Assembly (NCBI RefSeq): GCF_034350045.1
Contig: NZ_CP133781.1
Span: 565,001-629,000, forward strand
Direction of reading: 5' to 3'
DNA length: 64,000 bases
Source of the DNA: Pseudomonas sp. CCI4.2
Lineage (GTDB): Bacteria; Pseudomonadota; Gammaproteobacteria; Pseudomonadales; Pseudomonadaceae
Position numbers and translations under genes: made by a program. Positions 26,532 through 36,141 of the stretch are shown piece after piece. The notes below the pieces were generated by a model. It saw nothing but the letters and a program-made list of their open reading frames with translations. It did no database searches and was not told the origin of the DNA. The stretch's first letter is position 1. Every line of letters begins with the position of its first letter.

Positions 26532-27881
26532 ATGTCCATGTTGCTGACCGATTGGCGCGATCGCACAACCCATCGACGGGTGTGGGCGTTGGCCGCACCG
26601 ATGATTCTCTCGAACATTTCCGTGCCCTTGGTGGCGTTGGTAGACAGCGCCGTCATCGGTCATTTGCCCCACGCCCACCAACTGGGTGCGGTGGCCGTCG
26701 GCGCCACGCTGTACACCTTTCTCGCGTGGGCGATGGGCTTTCTGCGGATGGGCACCACCGGGTTTGCCGCACAGGCTGCCGGGCGCAATGACGGTGCAGC
26801 GCTCAGGCAAATCCTGTTGCAAGGGTTGCTTCTGGCGATGATCCTGGCGGTGATATTGGGCGTTTTCGCACTGCCGTTTAGCCATCTGGCCTTGGACATG
26901 ATGCAGCCCTCAGCCGACCTCAAAGCGCTGACCCTGGACTTTTTCCATACCCGTTTATTTGGCCTGCCCGCCGCGCTGGCGAGTTATGCGTTAGTTGGCT
27001 GGTTCCTCGGCACCCAAAATGCCCGAGCGCCACTGGCGATTCTGTTGACCACCAATCTGGTGAATATCGCGCTGAACTTGTGGTTCGTCATGGGCCTGGA
27101 TTGGGGGGTGGTGGGCTCGGCTCGAGCCTCGGTGTTGGCTGAATGGATCGGCGCCTTGCTGGGTCTGGCGTTGACGCACAAAGGCCTGCGCGCGTTTCCT
27201 GGCCATGTGGCGTGGGCCGCCCTCAAGCGCTGGAAGAATTGGCGCCCACTGCTGGCGGTCAATCGCGACATTTTCATTCGCAGCCTGGCGCTGCAATCGG
27301 TATTTTTCCTGATCACGGTGCAAGGCGCACGCCTCGGTGATGCGACGGTGGCCGCCAATGCCTTGTTGCTCAACGGCCTGCTGCTGACCGCCCACGCACT
27401 GGACGGGCTGGCCCACGCGGTCGAAGCATTGTGTGGTCACGCCATCGGCGCCCACGACCGCGCCTCGTTGCGCCGATCATTGACTGTCGCCGCCGGCTGG
27501 TCATTGCTCGCCAGCCTGGCGTTCGCAGTGCTGTTTCTGTTCGCCGGACATTTGTTCGTTGAAATGCAGACCAACATTCCCGAGGTCCGGGAAACGGCCT
27601 TCGAATACCTGCCGTACCTGGCCGCGTTGCCGATGGTTGCGGTGTGGAGTTACCTGCTTGATGGTCTGTTTATCGGCGCTACGCGGGCGCGGGAAATGCG
27701 CAATGCCATGCTAGTGAGCGTGGCCCTTATTGCACCGTTCGCCTGGTTCGCCAAAGACTTGGGTAATCATGGGCTGTGGCTGACATTCATCCTGTTCATG
27801 CTGTTGCGCGGCGCGACCCTCGGCTTGGTTGCCTGGGGCCTGAACCGCCGGGATGGTTGGTTTGCCGGTTCAGTGCATTAA
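26532..27881 (+). CDS. MATE-family efflux transporter (DinF subfamily)
   Basis: 449 residues, 12 predicted membrane helices in two MatE repeats. RVWALAAPMILSNISVPLVALVD at the N terminus and LLNGLLLTAHALDGLAHAVEAL in the second half are typical DinF-type blocks. These antiporters export cationic drugs or oxidised metabolites with Na+ or H+. An AAGGAG site lies ahead of the start. Convergent with the lipoprotein hydrolase, only seven bases apart. Confidence 0.9.
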   Translation: MSMLLTDWRDRTTHRRVWALAAPMILSNISVPLVALVDSAVIGHLPHAHQLGAVAVGATLYTFLAWAMGFLRMGTTGFAAQAAGRNDGAALRQILLQGLLLAMILAVILGVFALPFSHLALDMMQPSADLKALTLDFFHTRLFGLPAALASYALVGWFLGTQNARAPLAILLTTNLVNIALNLWFVMGLDWGVVGSARASVLAEWIGALLGLALTHKGLRAFPGHVAWAALKRWKNWRPLLAVNRDIFIRSLALQSVFFLITVQGARLGDATVAANALLLNGLLLTAHALDGLAHAVEALCGHAIGAHDRASLRRSLTVAAGWSLLASLAFAVLFLFAGHLFVEMQTNIPEVRETAFEYLPYLAALPMVAVWSYLLDGLFIGATRAREMRNAMLVSVALIAPFAWFAKDLGNHGLWLTFILFMLLRGATLGLVAWGLNRRDGWFAGSVH

Positions 27882-27888
27882 GGGCAGA

Positions 27889-28773
27889 TCATTGAGTGGC
27901 GACGGGTTGCGCGCGCAAATCCGCATGAATGAAATCAACCACGTCATCCAGTACCGGCGCTAATGCGCGTAACGGTCGAGACATGGCGGCGACCAGCGTG
28001 GCGTGCCCGGTTCGAGAGAAGTACAACTCGCGGACCGGCACACCATCCGCCCGTAACCGCGCAGCCAAGCCACCGGTATTACGGGTCGGATTGACGACTT
28101 TGTCGTCTTTCGATGCGATCAACAATGCAGGCGGTGAATCACGACTGACGTGATTGATCGGCTGGGAGTCAGGCGGCGAGTTGGGAAAGAAAAACACCGG
28201 TTTGACGTCTTCGTTGTCGATGGGCAAGAAATCATAAGGCCCGGCCAGTCCGATCCAGCCTCGGAGTATCGACGGCTTGAGCCCGACTTTTTCAAGGAAC
28301 GCTGGGTCGAGGGCAATCATCGCCGCGTTGTAGGCACCCGAGCTGTGGCCCATCACATACAGGTTTTGCGGGTCGCCACCGTACTCATGCGCGTGCTGAT
28401 ATGCCCAAGCTACCGCTCGAGCGGAATCTTCCAGAAAGGTCGGATAGCGTACTTGCGGGTACAAGCGATAGTCAGCAATGACCACCACTATTCCCCGTGA
28501 AGCCAGCGCTTCACCGACGAATTTATAATCAATTCTTGAGCCGCTGTTCCAGCTTCCGCCGTAAAAGAACACCACCACCGGCGCGTTAGTCGGAGCCTGC
28601 GCCGGGGTGTAGACATCCAGTTTGTTACGCGGATCGTCGCCGTAAGCGATGTCGGAAACCCGAGTAAACGTGCTTCCAGGCGTCAGTGCATTTATTAGAT
28701 TGACCGGTGAACAGGCCGCCAGCACGGCGGCTAGCAACCCGGTCAGCATCGCTTTGAATACATTGGATGTCAT
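27889..28773 (-). CDS. Alpha/beta-hydrolase lipoprotein (esterase-like)
   Basis: 294 residues. A lipoprotein signal ends at Cys21 (LLAAVLAAC). The hydrolase domain has the oxyanion motif FFYGGSW, nucleophile Ser144 in GHSSG, an acid in ASKDDKVV and a His in RTGHATLV, so the triad is complete. It resembles the carboxylesterase/BD-FAE-like group acting on small acyl or feruloyl esters. It follows the vgrG-DUF4123 pair on the same strand after 78 bp. Whether it belongs to that unit or is an independent housekeeping esterase cannot be settled here. Confidence 0.82.
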   Translation of the reverse strand: MTSNVFKAMLTGLLAAVLAACSPVNLINALTPGSTFTRVSDIAYGDDPRNKLDVYTPAQAPTNAPVVVFFYGGSWNSGSRIDYKFVGEALASRGIVVVIADYRLYPQVRYPTFLEDSARAVAWAYQHAHEYGGDPQNLYVMGHSSGAYNAAMIALDPAFLEKVGLKPSILRGWIGLAGPYDFLPIDNEDVKPVFFFPNSPPDSQPINHVSRDSPPALLIASKDDKVVNPTRNTGGLAARLRADGVPVRELYFSRTGHATLVAAMSRPLRALAPVLDDVVDFIHADLRAQPVATQ

Positions 28774-28851
28774 TGCACGGTCTCAGTTTTGCGAGCGTTG
28801 GACCGATGACGGTATTGGCCGAAAGCGGCGGCTCCGTGAAGGGCAGTACAA

Positions 28852-29640
28852 CTACGACCACCCGCCCAGCCAATAGTTGGCAAGGTTCGCGAAACGCTGT
28901 TGCGGGTTGTCACCGGGAAGTGTCGGAGGAACCGAGGCTGACGGAAATCGTGCGCGCAGCGTCAGCCAGTTATCGAGCACTGTGCTGTCGTAGAAGCCGT
29001 GGCGCAGTCCTTCGTGAATATGGTCGAGGGTCGTGCGGTAGTTACTGCCGGTGGCGCGACTCCACACATAAGCGTGACGCTCCAACAGGCACTGCCGCAG
29101 ATTATTTTCCTGCCTGACACTGAGTTCCGGCTCGACGGTCAGCGGCGTGACCGAGAGCGTGGGGTTAATGACAGATTTTCGTCCCTGAGTGTCTTCTACT
29201 TTGGCGGCCCACGGGCCGCCGTACCAGGTCAGCGACTCGATGGGCCCCAGCCAGCGACTCAACTCCAGCGGGTCCATTGCGTCGAAAAAATAACTCGCAG
29301 TTTGCACGTTGTAATACGTCAGCAGGCTTTTGTAGTGACGATCGAAACGCACGGTCAGCATGCGGCGTAAATGTTCGAGCAATTGCCGCTTGGGCGCCGC
29401 GCACACAATACGCAAGCCGGGCCATGGCGCTGACGCTTGCGCGAGCACATTGTTCAACGGGTCTCCCAGCGGGAGCTGTATCAACAACGGGCCCTGATCA
29501 CGAATCAGGTGCAGCTCGGTGTCCGCGAGCAACTCGTCCCATACGTGGCTGTGTCCAAATTGCTGCTTGAAACGTTCCGCCAGTCCCGGCACGCCCGGTG
29601 TATCGAGCAAAAGCCAACCCTCCTCAAGGCGGTTACTCAT
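28852..29640 (-). CDS. DUF4123 adaptor/chaperone protein (Tap/TEC type)
   Basis: 262 residues. The N-terminal DUF4123 domain (about 8-130) carries WLLLDTPGVPGLAERF, VWDELLADTELHLIRDQGPLLIQ and LEHLRRMLTVRF. These proteins load a specific effector onto the C-terminal end of the VgrG encoded beside them. The start overlaps the vgrG stop by eight bases, so the two are translationally coupled. No obvious toxin follows; the next gene is a lipoprotein hydrolase. Confidence 0.83.
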   Translation of the reverse strand: MSNRLEEGWLLLDTPGVPGLAERFKQQFGHSHVWDELLADTELHLIRDQGPLLIQLPLGDPLNNVLAQASAPWPGLRIVCAAPKRQLLEHLRRMLTVRFDRHYKSLLTYYNVQTASYFFDAMDPLELSRWLGPIESLTWYGGPWAAKVEDTQGRKSVINPTLSVTPLTVEPELSVRQENNLRQCLLERHAYVWSRATGSNYRTTLDHIHEGLRHGFYDSTVLDNWLTLRARFPSASVPPTLPGDNPQQRFANLANYWLGGWS

Positions 29641-31306
29641 CGCAAACCCCTTGCGTCACTAGCAGCCCCGTCCGACAGGCGCACGGGTGTAATTGGCAAT
29701 GGGCGAAACTGCCGCCAGACGGCTGCCGACACAGCAAGATCAATGGATGGCTGTCCTGCATCAACTCCAGCAAATGCTGAGTGCGCGTGCTCAACACCCT
29801 CGCAAGGGGTTCGTCGACAGTATCGGCGACCGCCGCTGTCACTTCCTGAGTGTCTAAGGTGATCTGCTGGCTGCGAAGGGTCAGGTGATCGTTTTCCACG
29901 TGCAGTGAGCTGTTGCCCACACTGAACGCCAGCTGCGCGCCGTTATCGAACATCAGCGTGATGCCGCCGGTGATCTCGATCTTTTGCCCAGCGCTGACAA
30001 AGCTGTCCAGCTCAAGGCGCAGTTCAAGGGAAGGCTGTTCGGCCACCTCACTGATGGGCTCAGTGACGGAGCCGTTGGCGAACGGTGCAAGGTCGGGATT
30101 TTCCAAGTAGGCGGTGACCATGGGCAAATCAGGGTCGCCATCGACGAAATCCACCACCACGTCCATTCCGACCCGAAGCCGAGTGCGATGCTCGCCCTCA
30201 CCCACCAACGTCGATGACACCGGCACCCAGCAGTTGGCGTAGTGCGCGCCCTGACCTTGGCGCCCCCCATCGAACTGCACCCAAATACGCCCCGACGCGT
30301 CGCAATGCTCCTGACCCACGACCGGCCCCATCACCTGTGCGCGCTGCACGCCCAACATCCTTGGCCTCGGTTCCGGCGGAACAGGACGAAAACCGATCTC
30401 CCAGGGCGTCGCTTTGAATCGATTGCGATAAGGCAATGCGCTAACATCCGCCGCCAGTAGCTGATCGAGCATCTGCACCTGCTGGCCTCGGTGCTGGACT
30501 TCGGTCAGCAGCCAGAGATGGTTCCATTCCTGACGCGGGTGCTCCGTTAACGACAGCAACAAACCCGCGCCCAAATAAGGCGAGGTACTTTCACCTTCGG
30601 CCCGTTCCAGGGACCGAAGGCCGGGCTGCTCATCGCCGAGGCTGCCGACGTTGAACTGATCAACCTGATGCCGGGTAGGCTCGGCCTTGCCCGGTTTCAG
30701 ACGCCGGGGGCGGGTTTCAAAAAAACACGTCGGCCCTCGACGAAACCCACCTTGGGTATCGGCAAACACCAACACGTGACGCAGTTTGGAGTGCTGAAAG
30801 TGGTAATGAATGCCCTCCTCGTCACACAACCGCTGAACGAACTGCAAATCCGACTCATCGTGCTGCGCGCAGTAAAGGCGCTCATGGTAGGTGCCGTTGA
30901 GTTCAAAGCGATGCGCGTTGGCGTGGATACCGTGTTCCTTGAGTACCTTGGCAATAATTTGCGGGGCTGACAGGTCTTGAAAAATGCGCTGATTGTAGCG
31001 GTGGGCCAGGCAGCCCAGCCGTGGGCCCAGGCTTAAGCGGTAATGGTGGGCGCTCGAATCGTGGTCGATAAGGCCCACACGTTGAATTTGTCCGTTGAAG
31101 CCGGTTTGAGTTCCGGCGAAGCTCAGCCACGCCGAGCGGTACATCAGGCTTTTCGGGTTCAGATCGGGGGATTCAATGACCACTTCCAACTCAAAGGCAA
31201 AAGGCCTGCTGATCGCTTCCGTACCGGTAAACGAAAGCACAGTGAGTGAGTGAGTCAGGTTCGGGATATCCAGACGAAAAAAAGGTTCGCTGACTGGATC
31301 GAACAT
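29633..31306 (-). CDS. vgrG: VgrG type VI secretion tip protein with short cysteine-rich tail
   Basis: 557 residues. gp27-like domain at about 1-330 (FELEVVIES, YHYRLSLGPRLGCLAHRYNQRIFQDLS, RLCDEEGIHYHF) and gp5 OB-fold at about 340-430 (GRIWVQFDG, YANCWVPVSS, GMDVVVDFVDGDPDLP). The gp5 needle is short, and the last 35 residues hold Cys526, 537, 542, 544 and 555 with AHCQLHPCACRTG, which looks like a metal-binding or PAAR-docking tail. It forms the spike of the T6SS puncturing device. No other structural T6SS gene is in the window, so it is an orphan VgrG. Confidence 0.9.
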   Translation of the reverse strand: MFDPVSEPFFRLDIPNLTHSLTVLSFTGTEAISRPFAFELEVVIESPDLNPKSLMYRSAWLSFAGTQTGFNGQIQRVGLIDHDSSAHHYRLSLGPRLGCLAHRYNQRIFQDLSAPQIIAKVLKEHGIHANAHRFELNGTYHERLYCAQHDESDLQFVQRLCDEEGIHYHFQHSKLRHVLVFADTQGGFRRGPTCFFETRPRRLKPGKAEPTRHQVDQFNVGSLGDEQPGLRSLERAEGESTSPYLGAGLLLSLTEHPRQEWNHLWLLTEVQHRGQQVQMLDQLLAADVSALPYRNRFKATPWEIGFRPVPPEPRPRMLGVQRAQVMGPVVGQEHCDASGRIWVQFDGGRQGQGAHYANCWVPVSSTLVGEGEHRTRLRVGMDVVVDFVDGDPDLPMVTAYLENPDLAPFANGSVTEPISEVAEQPSLELRLELDSFVSAGQKIEITGGITLMFDNGAQLAFSVGNSSLHVENDHLTLRSQQITLDTQEVTAAVADTVDEPLARVLSTRTQHLLELMQDSHPLILLCRQPSGGSFAHCQLHPCACRTGLLVTQGVCDE

Positions 31307-31464
31307 CGGCTATTGCTCTACTAAAGGACAGCCGGGGATTCTCGCCGAGAGAACCACCGGAGTAGAGGGCCAAAATGCAGAATAGGAAAGAGCCTACAAA
31401 AGAATAGGACCGGACGGGCAGATAACCATCACATTTTGTCCGTCGTGCAGCAAACCCGCGACAA

Positions 31465-31524
31465 CTGTAGGAGCTGCCGAAGGCTGCGAAAGCCCGAAGG
31501 ACCTTCGCCAACAAGTTGGCGAAG
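31465..31524. repeat. REP units between vgrG and speA
   Basis: CTGTAGGAGCTGCCGAAGGC followed by TGCG (31465-31488) and, in inverted relation, a perfect hairpin CTTCGCCAAC-AA-GTTGGCGAAG (31503-31524) of the GCCAACxxGTTGGC family. The rest of the 250-base gap (31307-31556) holds no gene. Confidence 0.65.
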
Positions 31525-31530
31525 AATGAC

Positions 31531-31584
31531 GACGCGGTCGTGTCAGTTAACCCAGATCAAGAAGACAAATACGACGACCGCGTC
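31531..31584. repeat. 11-bp inverted repeat across the speA stop
   Basis: GACGCGGTCGT (31531-31541) and its exact complement (31574-31584), the latter inside the last codons of speA. A hairpin with a 32-base loop could form at the transcript end; there is no T-run. Confidence 0.4.
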
Positions 31585-33470
31585 AGCCCCAAACGCAGCG
31601 CATCCAGGTATTGGGTGCGTTCACGCGGGGTTATTTTGGCGCTGGCCACTTTGTCGCGGTATTGGTTCATCAGCCCTTCAGGCGACAAGTGAACGTAACG
31701 CAGCATGTCTTCGATGGTGTCGTGGGTCTCGATCCCGCCGTGGTAAACACTGCCGTCCGGCCTCTGGTAAATATTCACCGAGTCGGTATCACCGAACAAA
31801 TTGTGCATGTCGCCCAGGATTTCCTGATAGGCGCCCACCAGGAAAATCCCCAACAAATAGTCTTCGCCTTCGTTAAGTGCATGAACCGGCAAACTGGTTT
31901 CGATGCTCTGCTCGTCAACGTACTGCTTGATCTTGCCATCGGAGTCGCAGGTCAAATCTTGCAAGACCGCGCGGCGCATTGGCTCTTCGTTGAGACGGTG
32001 CAACGGCAGAATTGGCAGCACCTGACCAATCGCCCAGGTATCTGGCAGGCTCTGAAACACCGAGAAATTACAGATGTACTTGTCAGCGAGCTTGTCGTTG
32101 AGTTCGTCCAGCACTTGGCGATGGGAACGCTGGCGGGCCTTCAACGAGTTATGCAGGCGGCGGCATACCGCGAAGTAGCACTGCTCGGCCAAGGCCTTTT
32201 GCGCCAGAGTGATTTTGCCATCAGCGTATTGAGTAGCGATGTCGCTCATGTAGTGCGTGGCACGCCAATAGGTCTCAGTGACCATCTCGATGTCGGTTGG
32301 CCCCAACAGATCGACCAGCCATTGCACGGTTTCCGGCAGGCTTTCTTTGTCGGCGATCTTCGGCACTTCGTCGTTGTGGCTTTCGACGTCTGTGACCTGA
32401 ACCACCAACATCGCGTGGTGTGCGGTCAGCGAACGGCCGCTTTCAGAAAAGATGTTCGGATGCGGAAGCGCTTGCTCGTCGCAGAATTCCTTGAGCATGC
32501 CGACCACGACCCCGGCGTAATCGTCCATGTCGTAGTTGATCGAGCTGGCGTTGCGTGAGTGAGTACCGTCGTAATCCACACCGAGACCGCCGCCGACGTC
32601 GATATGGTCCACCGGCAACCCGAGGTTGCGCAGTTCGCCGTAATAACGAATCGCTTCTTTGAAGCCGTGTTGATAGTCAGCCAGGTTAGCGATCTGCGAA
32701 CCCATGTGGAAGTGCAGCAGACGGATGCCTTGATCCAGTCCGGCCTTGCGGAAACGCTCGACCACTGACAACAACTGCGCCGCCGATAAACCGAACTTGG
32801 ATTTCTCACCGCCGGTGTCAGCCCATTTGCTGGACGCCAAGGAAGACAGCCGCACACGCAAACCGATCTGAGGGGCGACTTTAAGTTCCGCAGCCTGTTC
32901 GATCACCAGCGCCACTTCGGATTCTTTCTCGATCACGATGAAAACGTTGTGACCCAGCTTTTGCCCCATCAATGCCAGACGAATGAATTCACGGTCTTTA
33001 TAACCGTTGCAGACAATCGTCCCACCTTTAGGCGCCAGGGCCAGCACGGCCATCAGCTCGGGCTTGGACCCCGCTTCCAGGCCGATGGACACGTCCTGAG
33101 TGGCGATAATATTTTCAACCACGGCTTCTTGCTGGTTGACCTTGATCGGGTACAACGCGGTGTATTTACTCTGGTATCCCAAGCGCTCGATGTTGGAATC
33201 GAATGCGCCGGTCAGTTGACGAACGCGGTCTTGCAGAATGTCAGGGAAGCGCACCAGCAACGGCAAGGACAAGCCACTTTTACGCAGCGCGTCGACCTGC
33301 TCGTACAAATCAATGGGCGAACTGCTCGGGCCCTTCGGGCGGACTTCAACACGGCCGGCTTCGTTGATTGCAAAATAACCGGCTCCCCAATGACGAATCC
33401 CATAAACACTGCGGCTGTCCGCAACTGTCCATTGGCTGCCATCGTCTTTGCGTGTGCGTCGTACGGACAT
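31557..33470 (-). CDS. speA: Biosynthetic arginine decarboxylase SpeA
   Basis: 637 residues, the normal length for the PLP-dependent fold-III enzyme that converts arginine to agmatine, the first step of putrescine synthesis. PLP Lys110 is in [10 protein letters not shown]; other conserved parts are [23 protein letters not shown] and [13 protein letters not shown] four-helix-bundle insertion and the C-terminal beta-sandwich complete the fold. AGGGGACT precedes the ATG. It leads the conserved block continuing to the SUI1 gene on the same strand. Confidence 0.95.
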   Translation of the reverse strand: MSVRRTRKDDGSQWTVADSRSVYGIRHWGAGYFAINEAGRVEVRPKGPSSSPIDLYEQVDALRKSGLSLPLLVRFPDILQDRVRQLTGAFDSNIERLGYQSKYTALYPIKVNQQEAVVENIIATQDVSIGLEAGSKPELMAVLALAPKGGTIVCNGYKDREFIRLALMGQKLGHNVFIVIEKESEVALVIEQAAELKVAPQIGLRVRLSSLASSKWADTGGEKSKFGLSAAQLLSVVERFRKAGLDQGIRLLHFHMGSQIANLADYQHGFKEAIRYYGELRNLGLPVDHIDVGGGLGVDYDGTHSRNASSINYDMDDYAGVVVGMLKEFCDEQALPHPNIFSESGRSLTAHHAMLVVQVTDVESHNDEVPKIADKESLPETVQWLVDLLGPTDIEMVTETYWRATHYMSDIATQYADGKITLAQKALAEQCYFAVCRRLHNSLKARQRSHRQVLDELNDKLADKYICNFSVFQSLPDTWAIGQVLPILPLHRLNEEPMRRAVLQDLTCDSDGKIKQYVDEQSIETSLPVHALNEGEDYLLGIFLVGAYQEILGDMHNLFGDTDSVNIYQRPDGSVYHGGIETHDTIEDMLRYVHLSPEGLMNQYRDKVASAKITPRERTQYLDALRLGLTRSSYLSS

Positions 33471-33635
33471 CGAAGTCCCCTATAAAAGAAGTCATGTGGC
33501 ATCAGCCGCAATGGGCTGGCGCAGTGTAAAGAGAAGAAATGACGATTTGGCACTGTCGCGTCGGTCAGCGCCGAGCCGACTTGGCCGAGGTTGAGGATAG
33601 ACACGCCTTGAAGCACAGAGTTTAGAAATCGGGGC

Positions 33636-34007
33636 CTAGCCGCCAGACTTCTTCGCTTTGAACCCCAGTTTCACCAGTTCTGCCAGCAACAGCTCGACGT
33701 GATCACCTTGAATCTCGATGACGCCGTCCTTGATCGCACCGCCCGTTCCGCAACGACGCTTGAGCGTCGTCGCCAGATCCTTGAGGGGGTCTTCGGCCAA
33801 CGGCACGCCGATGATGGTGGTCACCGTTTTACCGCCGCGACCTTTGCTTTCGCGGCGCACACGGGCGATGCCATCCCCTTCGGGAATAGCGGTTTGCTTG
33901 CAGACACAGGCATCCACGGGCTGACGACAGTTTGGACAATGCCGTCCTGCGTCGGTGGAAAATACCAGACCGCCAAGGGCGGCGAAGGATGCGGCTTTTT
34001 TGGCCAC
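33636..34007 (-). CDS. yciH: SUI1-family translation factor (YciH)
   Basis: 123 residues from a GTG start (GAGG at good spacing); an upstream ATG would add 24 residues with no ribosome site. It has a Cys-rich N terminus (HCPNCRQPVDACVCKQ) and a C-terminal eIF1/SUI1 fold (VTTIIGVPL, GTGGAIKDGVIEIQGDH). Bacterial YciH can discriminate against aberrant initiation complexes in vitro; the physiological role is not settled. Confidence 0.88.
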   Translation of the reverse strand: MAKKAASFAALGGLVFSTDAGRHCPNCRQPVDACVCKQTAIPEGDGIARVRRESKGRGGKTVTTIIGVPLAEDPLKDLATTLKRRCGTGGAIKDGVIEIQGDHVELLLAELVKLGFKAKKSGG

Positions 34008-34190
34008 CGGCAATCCTCTTGTTTGAGGATAAAGACGGGTCGGCTCCGGCGTAGCGGTGGACCGACCGCGAAGCCCCACTCAGGCAGGGGCAGCGCTACT
34101 GAGCCAATAATGGCTCAGCTTGAAAAGGTCGCGCAGTGTAACGGCAAAAAGAGCAGATGCTAAGCGCAAATACACGCCGGCCATCATCTT

Positions 34191-34739
34191 TTATCCGTGA
34201 GTCGCGAGCTGATTCAAATAGCGCTTCAATGCCGCCAAGGAGTCCGGGCAGTAAGGCTTGAGCAACGCTTCCTGCAAAACGTCCGCGACCGGGACAAAGC
34301 GCGCTTCGAGCACTTCCTCAGGCTGCAAGGTCAGTGGGCCGTCCCACACCGCGCTGAACACCGCGCACCACAAGCGATTACCCGGTTGATCGAAGAAAAA
34401 ACGCTCGTGGGCATGCAACGGAACGCCGCTCACGCCCAATTCTTCTTCCAGCTCCCGGGCCGCCGACTCGGCGTAGGTTTCCTCGGAGAGCACCATCCCC
34501 CCGGCTGCCACATCCCAGTAGCCGGGATAAATGGCTTTACTCAGGGTGCGCCGATGCACGCACAGCTCACCGGCAGAATTGAACAGCAATATATAGGTGC
34601 CCCGCCCGATCAGACCTTGTTCACGCAACTGGGCCCGCTCGATGGAGCCCAATGGCAGATCCTGTTCATCAACCCAGGCGATTTGTTCGGCATCAGAGGC
34701 GGCACGGTGCGCAGCCTCTTGAGGAGAGACCGGCATCAT
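34191..34739 (-). CDS. NUDIX hydrolase, YfcD-like
   Basis: 182 residues. An intact NUDIX box (GGMVLSEETYAESAARELEE followed by ELGV) with the metal-binding glutamates, preceded by a YfcD-type N-terminal segment (AHRAASDAEQIAWVDEQDLPLG). It hydrolyses a nucleoside diphosphate derivative not identifiable from sequence. The start codon follows the stop of the DUF2333 gene with no gap (TAA-ATG), so the two are cotranscribed and probably coupled. Confidence 0.88.
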   Translation of the reverse strand: MMPVSPQEAAHRAASDAEQIAWVDEQDLPLGSIERAQLREQGLIGRGTYILLFNSAGELCVHRRTLSKAIYPGYWDVAAGGMVLSEETYAESAARELEEELGVSGVPLHAHERFFFDQPGNRLWCAVFSAVWDGPLTLQPEEVLEARFVPVADVLQEALLKPYCPDSLAALKRYLNQLATHG

Positions 34740-35813
34740 TTACCCCTGTGACAGCAATTGGCGCAGGTCGATCACTGCAGCGTTAGCCCGGGAAATATAG
34801 TTGGCCATGACCAGCGAGTGGTTAGCCAATATCCCGAAACCGCTGCCGTTAAGAATCATCGGACTCCAGACCGGTGCTTGCGAAGCTTCCAGTTCACGAA
34901 TGATCTGACGCACGCTGACGGTGGCATTCTTCTTCGCCAAGACATCAGCGAAATCTACTTCGATGGCCCGCAGCAAATGCGACAGCGCCCACGCCTGACC
35001 GCGCGCTTCATAGAATACGTCATCGATCTGCAGCCACGGGGTTTCTACTATTTCTTCATCAACCTTTGGCGCCTGGCCGGGGATGACCGATTCAGTTTTC
35101 AAACTGCTGTTGAGTTTGACCCGACCGACACTGGCCGAGAGTCGCTGCGACAACGAGCCCAAGCGGGTCGCCACATCACCCAGCCAGTTATTCAGGTTGT
35201 CGGCACGGGCGTAAAACAACGCGCCTTTCTGGTTAGGATCGGACAAGCGCGCCTGATAGCGGCTCAGCGAATTAATCCCCTCGCGGTACTCAGACTCACT
35301 GGAAGGCAGCACCCAACTTCTATTGTCGAAGTTGAAACGCGGCTCAGCCCGGGCCAAGTCCGGGTCTTCTGCCGACTGCGATTGCGAGCGGGCGAAATCT
35401 TTACGCAGCGCACGGCTCAAGTCACGCACCTGAACCAGCACGCCGTATTCCCAATGAGAGATATTGTCCAGCCACACACCCGGCGGCAGGCGGTCATTGG
35501 AGATATAGCCACCGCGCTTATCCAGCAAGGTGCTCGCCACGGTCTTCAGTGTTTCGACCGTGGTGTAACCGATCACCATCTGCTTACCTTCGCGCTCAGC
35601 CGCCGCTTGGGCGTTCTGCTGAACTGGAAACAGAGCGGGTTCATGGCTCCAGTACCAACCGATCAAGCCCGTTACCACCAAATAGATGGCAAGAACGATG
35701 CCTAACGCGCGGCTAAAAAAAACACCCCCCCAATAGCCTCGGGAGCGAGTCCCTACCGCAGGTTCATCAACCCGATCCCCCGCGCTACCCGCGCGCTTCT
35801 TCCAGTCCAGCAT
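34740..35813 (-). CDS. DUF2333 family membrane-anchored protein
   Basis: 357 residues with one N-terminal membrane helix (about 28-50, ALGIVLAIYLVVTGLIGWYW) and a large, mostly helical periplasmic part that contains GGYISNDRLPPGVWLDNI and ARGQAWALSHLLRAIEVDF. Family function unknown. It is the homologue of the gene next to gcbA in P. aeruginosa (from memory PA4842). Here it is separated from gcbA by the hcp-amidase cassette. Confidence 0.85.
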   Translation of the reverse strand: MLDWKKRAGSAGDRVDEPAVGTRSRGYWGGVFFSRALGIVLAIYLVVTGLIGWYWSHEPALFPVQQNAQAAAEREGKQMVIGYTTVETLKTVASTLLDKRGGYISNDRLPPGVWLDNISHWEYGVLVQVRDLSRALRKDFARSQSQSAEDPDLARAEPRFNFDNRSWVLPSSESEYREGINSLSRYQARLSDPNQKGALFYARADNLNNWLGDVATRLGSLSQRLSASVGRVKLNSSLKTESVIPGQAPKVDEEIVETPWLQIDDVFYEARGQAWALSHLLRAIEVDFADVLAKKNATVSVRQIIRELEASQAPVWSPMILNGSGFGILANHSLVMANYISRANAAVIDLRQLLSQG

Positions 35814-35931
35814 GGCTATGTCCCTTCAATCACGAAATTCAATGGTTCGACCGCAACCTTACAGCAACGTGCCTTGGGGTGGGAGTGGGACGATCAGTCT
35901 CAGGGGCACGCCTGCAGAAAACCTGGCTGAT

Positions 35932-36052
35932 TGTAGGAACACGCTTGCCCGCGATTGGCCAGGCAATAGCTAGCACATTAGTTCCGGCTGATATTGAATC
36001 AAACATGTTGGAACCGCTCCGCGCCCCATCACGGGCAAGCGCGCTGCTACAG
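35932..36052. repeat. REP doublet at the left edge of the hcp cassette
   Basis: TGTAGGAACACGCTTGCCCG at the left, and GCCCCATCACGGGCAAGCGC followed by GCTGCTACA at the right, about 65 bp apart in inverted orientation. This is the CGCTTGCCCGCG family. The remaining part of the 328-base gap 35814-36141 shows no gene. Confidence 0.7.
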
Positions 36053-36141
36053 ATTTACGGCTAATTCAGTTGACAGCGATAAACCGGGGGGCACTGTTAA
36101 TCCGAAAACGTAGCGGGTTGGAACACCGCAACTTAAATACT

